In this document: piece by piece, positions 36,680 to 45,409 of the stretch | Layout: every line of letters starts with the position of its first letter | Position numbering within the stretch: position 1 is the stretch's first letter | Assembly (NCBI GenBank): GCA_002389505.1 | Contig: DGPA01000021.1 | Location: 82,248-146,247, forward strand | Source: Halieaceae bacterium UBA4452 | Lineage (GTDB): Bacteria > Pseudomonadota > Gammaproteobacteria > Pseudomonadales > Halieaceae | Direction of reading: 5' to 3' | Length of the DNA: 64,000 bases | Position numbers and translations under genes: made by a program | The notes under the pieces: generated by a model | Told to the model about the DNA's origin: nothing | The model's input: the letters and a program-made list of their open reading frames with translations, nothing else | Databases searched by the model: none

Positions 36680-38047
36680 TTATTCAGCCATGGGCCGTAA
36701 TTGCCCCTCTTGTGTGTACTCCAAGCGCCCTGTCTCTGCCCAGCGCCTGCGAATGCCCGGCGTTGGTGCGAGATAAAATAAATCGCCGTTGTTGCCCGTT
36801 AACGCATGCGGTACCCCCGACGCTCTAGCAATAGTGGCATTGGCTTTCATGTGCGCCGCTTCTCCATGAACGGGCACGGCTAGCTTCGGCTCGAGATAGC
36901 GGTAGAGATCGGCTAGTTCATCGGCGCAAGGATGCCCCGACGCGTGCAGCGTTTTTTTACTGGAATCTGCGTGCACCACGGACACCCCTCGGTCTTTGAG
37001 TGCCTCAATAGTACGCGCCACAGCCGACTCGTTGCCCGGAATGGTCTTGGCACTAAAAATCACCGTATCTCCGTCCCCGACCGATAGATGCCGATGATTA
37101 TCCAGTCCTAGTCGATGCAGCACAGCCCCGACTTCACCCTGACTCCCAGTGGCCAGAGCGAACACCTCTCGGTCGGGTAGGTACTCAAGATGCGCTGAAT
37201 CAATAGGCCGAAAATCCTCGTGAAATAACGCGTTAGCCAGACCACAGCGATACATATTATCCAGCGATCTACCTAATAGTCCTAACCGACGGCCAGTGGC
37301 ATGAGCGACGCGAAGCGCGGTTTGAATACGCGCAATATTGCTGGCAAAGCAGGCAATGACTACTTTACCCGTTAAAGGTGCAATCGTTTGCAAAAGGCCA
37401 TCGGCGACGTCGCCCTCGGTCGGTGATCGGCCATTTTTGAGGGCGTTGGTGCTGTCACAAACCACCGCGTCAATACCGGCCAGCTGATGCCTCGCCCACT
37501 GCTCGGGTCGCCAGGGCGGCCCCACGACGGGCCGAGCGTCTATCTTCCAATCGGCCGTATGCAAAATTCTGTACTCCCCAGCGCCAATAGCGAGGGCGCA
37601 GGTTTCAGCCGTCGAGTGGGTCAAGGGTAACCACTGGACATCGAAGCACCCTATCTGATGGCGTGAATGAGGATCTACCTCGATTAACTCGGCCGGTAAA
37701 TCGCCACCCCGCCAGGCGGTTTTTCGCCGTAGGACTGACGCGGTGAACGGCGTTGTGTATACCGGGCAGCGCAGCTTCTCCCATAAATAGGGCACCGCGC
37801 CAAGGTGATCTTCATGGGCGTGTGTGATAATGAGTCCGTCGAGAGTGTCACGTCGACTGACGATAAACTGAGGATCCGCCATTTGAATCGAGGGCCGACC
37901 ACTACTCGAATGCGCTTGATGCTCAAAGGTAATGCCGCAATCAACCATCAACCACCGACCATTGTGGCCGTACAAATTGAGATTCATGCCGATTTCCCCC
38001 GTGCCACCAAGGGGCACGAATACCATCGCCTGGGGGTCGGGGATCAT
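36680..38047 (-). CDS. RNase J-like metallo-beta-lactamase ribonuclease
   Basis: From the ATG at 38047 the protein has 455 residues. It has the opening VPLGGTGEIGMNLNLYG shared by RNase J, the zinc motif THAHEDHLGAVP at 75-86, HSTAETCALAI, an ILHTADWKID segment and a beta-CASP domain with ATGSQGEVGAVL and HASGHPCADE. The family degrades RNA from the 5' end or internally. It lacks the C-terminal domain of the Firmicute enzyme (about 550 residues), as in shorter proteobacterial homologues. It starts four bases after the stop of the DUF481 gene, so both are likely on one transcript. Confidence 0.87.
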   Translation of the reverse strand: MIPDPQAMVFVPLGGTGEIGMNLNLYGHNGRWLMVDCGITFEHQAHSSSGRPSIQMADPQFIVSRRDTLDGLIITHAHEDHLGAVPYLWEKLRCPVYTTPFTASVLRRKTAWRGGDLPAELIEVDPHSRHQIGCFDVQWLPLTHSTAETCALAIGAGEYRILHTADWKIDARPVVGPPWRPEQWARHQLAGIDAVVCDSTNALKNGRSPTEGDVADGLLQTIAPLTGKVVIACFASNIARIQTALRVAHATGRRLGLLGRSLDNMYRCGLANALFHEDFRPIDSAHLEYLPDREVFALATGSQGEVGAVLHRLGLDNHRHLSVGDGDTVIFSAKTIPGNESAVARTIEALKDRGVSVVHADSSKKTLHASGHPCADELADLYRYLEPKLAVPVHGEAAHMKANATIARASGVPHALTGNNGDLFYLAPTPGIRRRWAETGRLEYTQEGQLRPMAE

Positions 38048-38051
38048 CGCG

Positions 38052-39182
38052 TCACCACGTGTAGCCAACCCGCAAGCTATAGACCTCATCCAGCGCTTCT
38101 CTATCGTCCGCAGCCGTACCATCGTAATTTATGGTCACTTCTGCTGCCGCCTCTAAACCGTAGAGCAGTGGGAAAGCCAACCCTAGCGTATTTTTAACAA
38201 TGAGTTGGCCGATATCGGCAGCATCAACAATACCAATGTGGCGCACATATAGTCGCGAGTCGCCGCCCAGAAGGCGACTTTCACCGGTAAAGCTCCAGTT
38301 GACAGCCGCGTAGTCGTTATTCGCTTTGTTAACAATCGCATCATACTCCGTGGCCACATGGGCCAACCCTAATTCACCATCCAGCGTGAATGTCTCACCC
38401 ACTAGCAACTTCCGTCCAATGTAAGGCCCTATATACGTCCGCAGCTTGACGCCGGCCAATGCATCGGCTTCGAGAGAGCCGTTTACCCCCATATAATGGC
38501 GTGGGTTTTGAAAAAAGTGGTCATACTTGAACAGCACTTTCCAATTGTCGGCAGTGATAATGGTCTGCTTGCTGTCGTTGCCATTCACCGCAACACGGTT
38601 GTAGGTCTCATCATGTTCGAAATGACCGGTAAAGGTATAGCGATTAAACTGGCTCTGCAGCAGCATATTGACCTTGACGTCAAGTTCGTCCGTTTCTGTA
38701 TTGCCACGACTTATCGCAAAGGCGGTACTCGCATCTCCCGTCCAATGGTAGGCATTACCAACTTCCCAGTCCTCAGGATTCATAATGGCCACATCAACGA
38801 GAGGCCGTCGCTCACCACCAAGGTCGAGCTGACCCCCCTCGACCGTTAGGCGCGGAACTACAACAACACTCGCGTCATCAAGTAACAACACCGCTTCAGT
38901 CTGCCATTGAAATCGGTCGACGGCCTTCAGATCAACGCTTATCTCGCTATCACTGAAAGCAGTACTGACTAGTAGCGCACCGTTTCTAATGCCCATGACG
39001 TCGCCCATTAGCACCGAGCCATCGGTGAGATGCACGATGGCTCGGCCCGTTAGGCTATCGGTCCCGGCTGAAGCCTCGGCGCCGTGCACTAAGGATGCGC
39101 CGATCGACGCGGCAATCGCCCATATAAACCAGCCAGATTTCTTAACGCCAACCGCGCGTTTATTGATAGAACGCGTTACCAT
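38052..39182 (-). CDS. DUF481 outer-membrane beta-barrel protein
   Basis: The 376-residue protein has an N-terminal signal sequence (WFIWAIAASIGASLVHGAEA, about 18-37), a small N-terminal beta domain and a C-terminal DUF481 barrel whose last strand ends in SLRVGYTW, an outer-membrane insertion signal. DUF481 proteins such as E. coli YdiY are outer-membrane proteins, some salt-induced, with unknown function. The N-terminal domain before the barrel is an addition to the short YdiY form. It heads the transcript with the RNase J-like gene and is divergent from glutathione reductase. Confidence 0.82.
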   Translation of the reverse strand: MVTRSINKRAVGVKKSGWFIWAIAASIGASLVHGAEASAGTDSLTGRAIVHLTDGSVLMGDVMGIRNGALLVSTAFSDSEISVDLKAVDRFQWQTEAVLLLDDASVVVVPRLTVEGGQLDLGGERRPLVDVAIMNPEDWEVGNAYHWTGDASTAFAISRGNTETDELDVKVNMLLQSQFNRYTFTGHFEHDETYNRVAVNGNDSKQTIITADNWKVLFKYDHFFQNPRHYMGVNGSLEADALAGVKLRTYIGPYIGRKLLVGETFTLDGELGLAHVATEYDAIVNKANNDYAAVNWSFTGESRLLGGDSRLYVRHIGIVDAADIGQLIVKNTLGLAFPLLYGLEAAAEVTINYDGTAADDREALDEVYSLRVGYTW

Positions 39183-39271
39183 AGGGTTGTCCCTAGCGAA
39201 TTTATGAGCGCGCGACTGTACGTGAAAAACCGATTTTTTTACAGCGTCTCTCCAATATCATTACCGTGTTC

Positions 39272-39277
39272 AAGGAG
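39272..39277 (+). promoter_or_regulatory. Ribosome binding site selecting the GTG start of glutathione reductase
   Basis: AAGGAG lies nine bases before GTG at 39287. The alternative GTG at 39266 is upstream of this site and so cannot use it. Confidence 0.6.
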
Positions 39278-39286
39278 TTCGCGTCA

Positions 39287-40660
39287 GTGAATGATACATC
39301 TGCCAGCCGCTCATTTGACTTCGACCTATTTGTTATCGGTGCAGGCTCCGGTGGCGTCAGAGCCGGACGATTGGCGGCCTCAATGGGCGCACGTGTCGCG
39401 ATTGCTGAAGATCGGTACATGGGTGGGACCTGCGTCAATGTCGGCTGCGTGCCAAAAAAATTATATGTCTACGCCAGTGAATACGCGAAAGGTTTTAAAG
39501 ACGCTGAAGGCTTTGGTTGGCAAGTAGGAACCCCAGCTTTCTGCTGGGCAACGCTGAGAGACAATAAAAAAGTCGAGATATCTCGGCTCAACGCTATTTA
39601 CCAGCAGCTACTTGAAAATCCCGGGGCAAAAGTCCTCGACGGTCGCGCCCACATTCACAGCGCCAATACCGTAGAGGTCAATGGTCAACGCTACACGGCC
39701 GAGCGAATTCTCCTGGCCACGGGCACTTGGCCGTTCGTGCCATCATTCACCGGTAGCGAACACATGCTGACATCCAATGAAATCTTTGATCTGGATGTCT
39801 TTCCGCAACGACTACTCATTGTTGGTGGTGGCTATATTGCCACCGAGTTTGCGGGTATTTTCAATGGTTTGGGTTCTCGGGTAATTCAGATTTACCGGGG
39901 TGACTTATTCATGCGCGGCTTTGACGATGATGTCCGCTATTTTCTTGCTGAAGAAGTGCGCAAAACTGGCGTCGATTTACGCTTTAATACCAATCCTACG
40001 TCGATTCATAAGACTGAAGTGGGTTATGTCGTCACCATGGACGATGGCAGTGTGGTAGAGGCCGATGCCATTTTATGTGCAACCGGCCGTCAACCCCATA
40101 TTGCCGGTCTCAACCTTGAGGACACCGATGTCACTTTCACCAAACAAGGCTTTATTCAGGTCGATGAGCACTTCAGGACTCATGACCCCTCTATTTTTGC
40201 CCTCGGTGACCTCATTGGTGGACCACAGCTGACCCCTGTGGCCCTAGAAGAGGGTATGGCATTTGCCAAAAGGCAGTTTGGTCATCAAGAAGCCAGCGTT
40301 GATTACCAGTACATCCCGACGGCAGTCTTCAGCCAGCCCAATGTTGGTACGGTAGGGTTCACCGAGCATGAAGCGCGTGCGAAGTTCGAGAAAATCAGTA
40401 TTTATCGATCCGAGTTTAAACCCATGAAGCACACCTTGAGTGGGCGCAATGAACGCTCACTCATGAAATTGATTGTCGATTCAGTGACTGATCGTGTCGT
40501 CGGCCTGCACATGGTGGGTCCCGACGCAGGAGAAATTCTTCAAGGCATGGCCATCGCCATGCGCAGCGGTGCCACTAAAGCCGATTTTGACCGCACTATT
40601 GGTATTCATCCGACCGCAGCGGAAGAGTTTGTGACCATGCGCGAACCCCTGTCAACCTAA
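39287..40660 (+). CDS. gor: Glutathione-disulfide reductase
   Basis: The 457-residue flavoenzyme has the FAD loop VIGAGSGGVRAGR near 16-28, the redox pair GGTCVNVGCVPKK (Cys49, Cys54) and the C-terminal active-site segment IGIHPTAAEEFVTMR with the conserved HPT. The NADP-binding region GGGYIATEFAG sits mid-protein. It reduces oxidised glutathione with NADPH in the cytosol. The signature favours glutathione reductase over dihydrolipoamide or mercuric reductase. It is followed by a TauE-type gene 14 bases later, so the two are probably co-transcribed. Confidence 0.93.
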   Translation: MNDTSASRSFDFDLFVIGAGSGGVRAGRLAASMGARVAIAEDRYMGGTCVNVGCVPKKLYVYASEYAKGFKDAEGFGWQVGTPAFCWATLRDNKKVEISRLNAIYQQLLENPGAKVLDGRAHIHSANTVEVNGQRYTAERILLATGTWPFVPSFTGSEHMLTSNEIFDLDVFPQRLLIVGGGYIATEFAGIFNGLGSRVIQIYRGDLFMRGFDDDVRYFLAEEVRKTGVDLRFNTNPTSIHKTEVGYVVTMDDGSVVEADAILCATGRQPHIAGLNLEDTDVTFTKQGFIQVDEHFRTHDPSIFALGDLIGGPQLTPVALEEGMAFAKRQFGHQEASVDYQYIPTAVFSQPNVGTVGFTEHEARAKFEKISIYRSEFKPMKHTLSGRNERSLMKLIVDSVTDRVVGLHMVGPDAGEILQGMAIAMRSGATKADFDRTIGIHPTAAEEFVTMREPLST

Positions 40661-40674
40661 GGCGCTGACACCCC

Positions 40675-41424
40675 ATGGAACTTGAACTGTGGCATTACGG
40701 CGCCCTGGTGGCGGCAGGCACTCTCGGTGGCATCATTAACGTCATGGCCGGTGGCGGCTCCGTGCTCACTGTCCCGCTGATGATTTTGTTGGGAGTTCCC
40801 GGCCCGGTAGCCAACGGCACCAACCGTGTGGCTATATTGGCTCAAAACATCACGGCTATAGCCACCTTTCACCACAGTGGATTATCACGCTTTCGGCTTG
40901 GCTTTTCTTTGACCGCTTGCGCTATACCGGGTGCGGCATTAGGCGCTTGGTTTGGTGCGAACCTCTCCGGTGAGATGTTCAATAAGCTATTAGCTGCCGT
41001 CATGCTACTGGTATTAGTGTTGATGCAAACCGGCAGTGGAACACAGAGCAGGGAGCAGCATGAGCCTCGCAACATTGTGCTTGGACACGTGCTAATGGTG
41101 GCCGCAGGATGTTGGGGGGGATTTATTCAAATCGGTATGGGTTTCATCCTGCTGCCCATCTTACACCGCGTTATGGGTTTACATTTAGTCACCGTCAATG
41201 TCCTCAAAACCTTTATCACCGCAGGCTACACTGTGGTCGCAATGGCAGTGTTTATTGTCACCAGCGATATTCTATGGCTCGTCGGTGGCGTACTCGCTGT
41301 GGGCAACTCCCTCGGTGGGTTTCTTGGAGCAAAGCTGACCATTCACAAAGGTGAGGTGCTGATACGCCGATTTATGACCGTCGCCATCATTGTTTTAGTC
41401 ATCAAATTGGTGTTTTTTCGATAG
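40675..41424 (+). CDS. TauE/SafE-family membrane permease (sulfite exporter type)
   Basis: This 249-residue inner-membrane protein has about eight hydrophobic helices in two similar halves, beginning GGIINVMAGGGSVLTVPLMI, the hallmark of TauE/SafE. Family members export sulfite, sulfoacetate or other organosulfur anions. The exact substrate is unknown. It lies 14 bases after the glutathione reductase gene, which may hint at a sulfur or redox role. Confidence 0.88.
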   Translation: MELELWHYGALVAAGTLGGIINVMAGGGSVLTVPLMILLGVPGPVANGTNRVAILAQNITAIATFHHSGLSRFRLGFSLTACAIPGAALGAWFGANLSGEMFNKLLAAVMLLVLVLMQTGSGTQSREQHEPRNIVLGHVLMVAAGCWGGFIQIGMGFILLPILHRVMGLHLVTVNVLKTFITAGYTVVAMAVFIVTSDILWLVGGVLAVGNSLGGFLGAKLTIHKGEVLIRRFMTVAIIVLVIKLVFFR

Positions 41425-41456
41425 CCGCTCTCAAGCGATCAACGGGTACTTCAATT

Positions 41457-42092
41457 ATGCGCAGCATGACTGAACGCGCGACGCTTTCTCATCATACTGG
41501 CAAGCCAGCGCTTGGTGTCATTGGTCTGGTTGGAATACTCACAATCTCAGGTTGCACTGGGCTCGACATTGATAATTCATCGGTCGCGGAATTTAAAAAA
41601 GGCGCTTATCAGTCGTTCAGCTGGAGACTACCCGATATGGTAGTGATGAATCCGTCGCGCGACCTTTTGTATATGCCCACCCCAGCGCTGCAAATGGACA
41701 TCAATTACGCGCTGATCGAAAAAGGTTATCGCCACCAAACGCAGGGCGGTGACTTTTTCATTGACTACCGGTTTGAGACGCGATTATCCGATGGCGTGTC
41801 CTCATCGATAGTCATAGACGCAGGCAATCGCTATCCACCGCCCACTACTGAGATCGTCATAAATCGGGAGCATGACCCTGCCCTCGTGGATAATGCTTAT
41901 GCCTTGTCCGGACCAAAGGCCATAGACAGCTTGTCATTGCGCTTTGCTGATGGGCGTTCACAGGCTGTTGTTTGGGCCTTCTCTGTCGATAAAATCGTGG
42001 AAAATCGTAACAACGAAGGTAATGGTACAGTCCATACCAGCGTCCGTAATGCGCTATTACGCGCACTGCAAGCGCTGCCGGATAGCCATTAA
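41457..42092 (+). CDS. DUF4136 lipoprotein
   Basis: The 211-residue protein has a lipoprotein signal with the lipobox TISGC (Cys33) and a DUF4136 domain (FSWRLPDMVVMNP and the IDYRFETRLSDG segment). The family is periplasmic or outer-membrane anchored and of unknown function. An internal ATG at 41466 would give a shorter N-terminus closer to a standard signal. Its stop overlaps the stop of the convergent reductase gene by four bases. Confidence 0.8.
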   Translation: MRSMTERATLSHHTGKPALGVIGLVGILTISGCTGLDIDNSSVAEFKKGAYQSFSWRLPDMVVMNPSRDLLYMPTPALQMDINYALIEKGYRHQTQGGDFFIDYRFETRLSDGVSSSIVIDAGNRYPPPTTEIVINREHDPALVDNAYALSGPKAIDSLSLRFADGRSQAVVWAFSVDKIVENRNNEGNGTVHTSVRNALLRALQALPDSH

Positions 42093-43060
42093 CGGTTCTC
42101 GTACACGGTGGGATTAACGCAACAAGGTAGTCGCGCTCCCATCAATCCAGCCACCAAATTCTCAATCGCGCATGCCATCATGGCTTGGCGTGTGGCCGCG
42201 GTCGCGCTACCAAGATGCGGCGTTAATACCGTATTCTCCAGACGTAGTAGGGGACTGTCTAAGGACAGCGGCTCTCGATCGAAGACATCGAGACCCGCAT
42301 AGAGCCTGCCGCTGTCGAGTTCGTTAACTAACGCTTGCTCATCGACCAAACCGCCCCGCGCAGTATTGATGAGAATAGCGCCATCTTTCATTTGGGCGAG
42401 CCGCTGGGCGGATACTACATGCTGGGTATCTTTAGTCAGTGCCGCATGGAGTGAAATGACATCAGATTGCTCAAAGAGCGCATCAAGATCAACCATATCA
42501 ACGCCTGGCACCTCTTTGACGCTCCGATTCCAGGCAATCACTGTGGCGCCAAAGCCCTGAAGGCGTTTGGCCACCGCTTGGCCAATCGGCCCCATGCCAA
42601 GCAGTCCAACCGTAGATCGACTCAGATCGGTGCCCAGCAGCATCCCTGCAGACCACGCTCCCTGCCAGCCACCGGCTCGAACAAATCGATCGGACTCGGC
42701 AATTCTTCGTGTGCATGCCAACATCAACGCCAAGGCCATATCGGCTGTGCTGTCAGTGAGTACGCCTGGGGTATAGCCCACTGGGATGCCTGCGACTGTA
42801 GCCGCATCAATAGCAATATGATCAACCCCCACCGAAATAGTTGAAATAACTTTTAACTGACGCGCCGCACCGGCAATAGTCGCCGCAGAAATAGTATTGC
42901 CGACCGAGCAGAGAATCGCGTCTGACCCCTGTAGCCACGTCTGCAGAGTTGCCTCGGGCATCGCTTCCGGATGATCCCAGGCGAGGACATCGAAGCGCTC
43001 GCGAAGTGACGTCACCACGACGTCGGGCAAGGGCAGTGTAATCACTATTTTAGAGGTCAT
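42089..43060 (-). CDS. D-isomer 2-hydroxyacid dehydrogenase (glyoxylate/hydroxypyruvate reductase type)
   Basis: About 323 residues from the ATG at 43060. It has the NAD motif GLLGMGPIGQAVAKRL, ISLHAALTKDTQHV, the catalytic Arg in INTARGGLVDEQAL and the catalytic His in TPHLGSATAATRQAM. The family reduces glyoxylate, hydroxypyruvate or related 2-ketoacids. The close match to the GhrB/GyaR pattern suggests hydroxypyruvate or glyoxylate. The gene overlaps the end of the MFS gene by 11 bases, so with UbiX it forms a three-gene operon. The TTG six bases upstream is a weaker start. Confidence 0.87.
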   Translation of the reverse strand: MTSKIVITLPLPDVVVTSLRERFDVLAWDHPEAMPEATLQTWLQGSDAILCSVGNTISAATIAGAARQLKVISTISVGVDHIAIDAATVAGIPVGYTPGVLTDSTADMALALMLACTRRIAESDRFVRAGGWQGAWSAGMLLGTDLSRSTVGLLGMGPIGQAVAKRLQGFGATVIAWNRSVKEVPGVDMVDLDALFEQSDVISLHAALTKDTQHVVSAQRLAQMKDGAILINTARGGLVDEQALVNELDSGRLYAGLDVFDREPLSLDSPLLRLENTVLTPHLGSATAATRQAMMACAIENLVAGLMGARLPCCVNPTVYENR

Positions 43061-44273
43061 CGGCAAGCTCGCTATCTAAGGCCGGCGAGTATATGAATCG
43101 CTGATAGCGGCCGTCACGGGTCATAGCCCAAATCAGCACCACGGCTACCGGTAGCGCCATCAGCAACCACGCAAGGGTGTAACCTGCGATCGTCAAGACG
43201 GCACCAATGACTAACGGGCCACCAACGCGCCCCACTGACGCCGCGAGGGCGGTTAACCCCATCATCCGCCCGCACTCTGTCGCCGGTACACTGGTACTGG
43301 CAATGGTATTGAGTACCGGCAGTACGCAGGTCGCGCCAGTGAACGCCATGAAGACCACAATCGCACGAGGATACTCACCCACCGTTAGCGGCGCTATTAT
43401 CAAGCTTGCCGCAAAAATAGCCGCACCAACGCCCAGTAGGTTGATCAGGCCAAAGCGCGTCGTCAACCAGTTGAGCAGTGCCCCTTGAATAATGATCATC
43501 GCTAGACCAACAACACCGAATAAAATCCCTATCTCCCGAGGGCCCCAATTCAACAAGGCAGCTAACCATAGCGGGCTCAGGTAAATAGCCGCACTCACCG
43601 CGAAAGTGTGCAGGACATATTGCACAAGCAGTAACTCGGAGCCCGTATGACGAATAAATTGTAAGGACGATGTTGTGACGGGCGCCGCCACGGCATTGCT
43701 CCGCAGTGGACCATCAGGGGGCAACAAGAACGCGGCTAAAACCACCGATAACAGTGACATAGCCGCGGCAAAGAAACCCGCCGCCGCGAATGACTGTCCG
43801 TCTCCAGCCAATAGTCCTCCCAACAACGGCCCCAAAATTAAGCCCAGTCCAAACGCCGTGCCGACCAAACCCATCGCCTTGGCACGTCGCTCAGGTCGGC
43901 TCAAATCCGCCATTAATGCCGACGCAACGGGTAAATTGCCTGCCATGACCCCCGCCATTGCGCGTGCCACATAGACGAGCCACAGTTCATTGGCAAAGCC
44001 CAACAGGATGTAAGAGATGGCACCGCCCGTCAGGCAGATCATCAATACTTTTTTACGCCCAATTCGGTCCGACAACGCACCCCAGTAGGACCCGGCCACC
44101 CCGGCACACACGCTATACAGGGCGATGACTAGCGCAACATCAAACTCATCCCCACCCAGTGCCGGTGACATAAAGGGCAAAATCGGGATAACGATACCAA
44201 ATCCTATGAGATCGACGACGATGACAGTAAATACCAGCCATTCCCGGGACATACCCCAGCGGTTCGATGTCAT
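43050..44273 (-). CDS. MFS transporter, TetA-like drug or metabolite exporter
   Basis: The 407-residue protein has twelve hydrophobic helices, the DLIGFGIVIPILPFM opening of the DHA1 group and motif A as GALSDRIGRKKVL between helices 2 and 3. Motif C-like GLILGPLLGGLLAG is in helix 5. It is probably a proton-driven exporter in the inner membrane. The substrate is unknown; resemblance to tetracycline exporters does not prove drug resistance. Its start overlaps the UbiX stop as ATGA and its end overlaps the hydroxyacid dehydrogenase, so all three are coupled. Confidence 0.87.
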   Translation of the reverse strand: MTSNRWGMSREWLVFTVIVVDLIGFGIVIPILPFMSPALGGDEFDVALVIALYSVCAGVAGSYWGALSDRIGRKKVLMICLTGGAISYILLGFANELWLVYVARAMAGVMAGNLPVASALMADLSRPERRAKAMGLVGTAFGLGLILGPLLGGLLAGDGQSFAAAGFFAAAMSLLSVVLAAFLLPPDGPLRSNAVAAPVTTSSLQFIRHTGSELLLVQYVLHTFAVSAAIYLSPLWLAALLNWGPREIGILFGVVGLAMIIIQGALLNWLTTRFGLINLLGVGAAIFAASLIIAPLTVGEYPRAIVVFMAFTGATCVLPVLNTIASTSVPATECGRMMGLTALAASVGRVGGPLVIGAVLTIAGYTLAWLLMALPVAVVLIWAMTRDGRYQRFIYSPALDSELADDL

Positions 44274-44830
44274 GTTTCTGTCCAGCGCTCGGTCTCCGGG
44301 ACGTCAATGCCGAAAAGATCTAGGGTGCGGGCAACGCTTTGTGTGACCATTTTATCGACACTGTCGGGGCCCGTATAAAAGGCAGGTACTGGCGGTGCAA
44401 TAACGGCACCCATCTCGGTGGCAGCGACCATATTGCGCAAATGACCTAAATGTAGCGGCGTCTCACGTACCATTAACACCAGCTGCCGCCGCTCCTTGAG
44501 TGCCACATCAGCCGCACGAGTCAACAGCGTTGAAGTGACTCCAGAAACAATTTCTCCCAGGGTGCGCATTGAGCAAGGTGCCACCAGCATGCCCACACCG
44601 ACAAAAGAACCACTGGCAATGGAAGCACCCACATTCCTGACCGAATGGCTCTCTGTGGCCAGCGCGCGAATAGCTTCCACCGATCGATCCAATTCATAGT
44701 GGACAGTAAGCTCAGCGGACTTAGACATGACCAAATGCGTTTCGATGGGCAGATCGGCGAGCAACTCGAGTGCGCGTACGCCGTAAATAACACCGGAGGC
44801 ACCACTGATACCGATAACTAATCGCTGCAT
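44270..44830 (-). CDS. ubiX: Flavin prenyltransferase
   Basis: From the ATG at 44830 (AGGA about ten bases before) the protein has 186 residues. It shows the UbiX motifs VIGISGASGVIYG, the SGSFVGVGMLVAPCSMRTLG region and RETPLHLGHLRNM. It makes prenylated FMN from FMN and dimethylallyl phosphate, the cofactor of UbiD decarboxylases used in ubiquinone synthesis and aromatic-acid decarboxylation. No ubiD gene is in the window. It is the first gene of a coupled operon with an MFS exporter and a 2-hydroxyacid dehydrogenase. Confidence 0.93.
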   Translation of the reverse strand: MQRLVIGISGASGVIYGVRALELLADLPIETHLVMSKSAELTVHYELDRSVEAIRALATESHSVRNVGASIASGSFVGVGMLVAPCSMRTLGEIVSGVTSTLLTRAADVALKERRQLVLMVRETPLHLGHLRNMVAATEMGAVIAPPVPAFYTGPDSVDKMVTQSVARTLDLFGIDVPETERWTET

Positions 44831-44891
44831 AAATAGCATTCCTAGCATTGAACGCGTTAAAAGCACCAAGGATAACAGGACTGCGAGCTGG

Positions 44892-45035
44892 GTGTTATTT
44901 CAGCTCACTGTTACTGGCTTACTCGCCCTCGCGCTGTTGATCATCTACTCCGCAAAAGCGGCGCTTAGCGAGCGAGTAGTGTACGCTGTGCACCTTAACC
45001 ATGTGGTAACCCGTATCCTCCATTACATTGATTAG
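44892..45035 (+). CDS. Possible 47-residue single-helix membrane peptide
   Basis: A GTG-started frame encodes 47 residues with one strongly hydrophobic segment (LTVTGLLALALLIIYSA, about 5-21) followed by a polar amphipathic tail. AGGA lies 11 bases before the start and the stop is 11 bases before the next gene, a spacing typical of an operon. I recognise no family. It sits in the only sizeable gap between ubiX and the next gene, so a real small gene is plausible. Evidence is limited to composition and spacing. Confidence 0.3.
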   Translation: MLFQLTVTGLLALALLIIYSAKAALSERVVYAVHLNHVVTRILHYID

Positions 45036-45046
45036 AGAAGCACGCC

Positions 45047-45403
45047 GTGAAACAGTCGATTAGCGATGCACTAGCTTGGATTGCTTTCAATGCACTTTTG
45101 CTCTGGTTGATCAGCCTGCTCATCGGCCTGAGTGGCTACTGGGAGATATATCAGCAGATACTGGCGTTTATCGACACTATTCGCGGTTGTGCGGACCAGC
45201 ATTGCTCGGTGCAACTATCGATTGAAGGCACGCCGACCCACCCCGTGTGGCTTGGCTTTGATCTCTCAATTATGCGCGAGCTTCGTCTCCCTGCATTTTT
45301 AACGTGGTTTATTATTCTCGTTTTTCAATCATTTTTTATTGGTCGTTTTCGTCTCTGGCCTTGGCAGCCAATTGCTACTGCCGATCCAGTGAATGCGCCC
45401 TGA
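45047..45403 (+). CDS. Hypothetical membrane protein with two helices
   Basis: This 118-residue protein has hydrophobic segments near 12-33 and 83-98 and a polar middle with two cysteines (IRGCADQHCSV) that should face the periplasm and could form a disulfide. I do not recognise a family. The GTG start follows GAGAAG at about six bases. It ends six bases before the AlkB-type gene, so they are probably co-transcribed. Confidence 0.65.
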   Translation: MKQSISDALAWIAFNALLLWLISLLIGLSGYWEIYQQILAFIDTIRGCADQHCSVQLSIEGTPTHPVWLGFDLSIMRELRLPAFLTWFIILVFQSFFIGRFRLWPWQPIATADPVNAP

Positions 45404-45409
45404 GCAACG

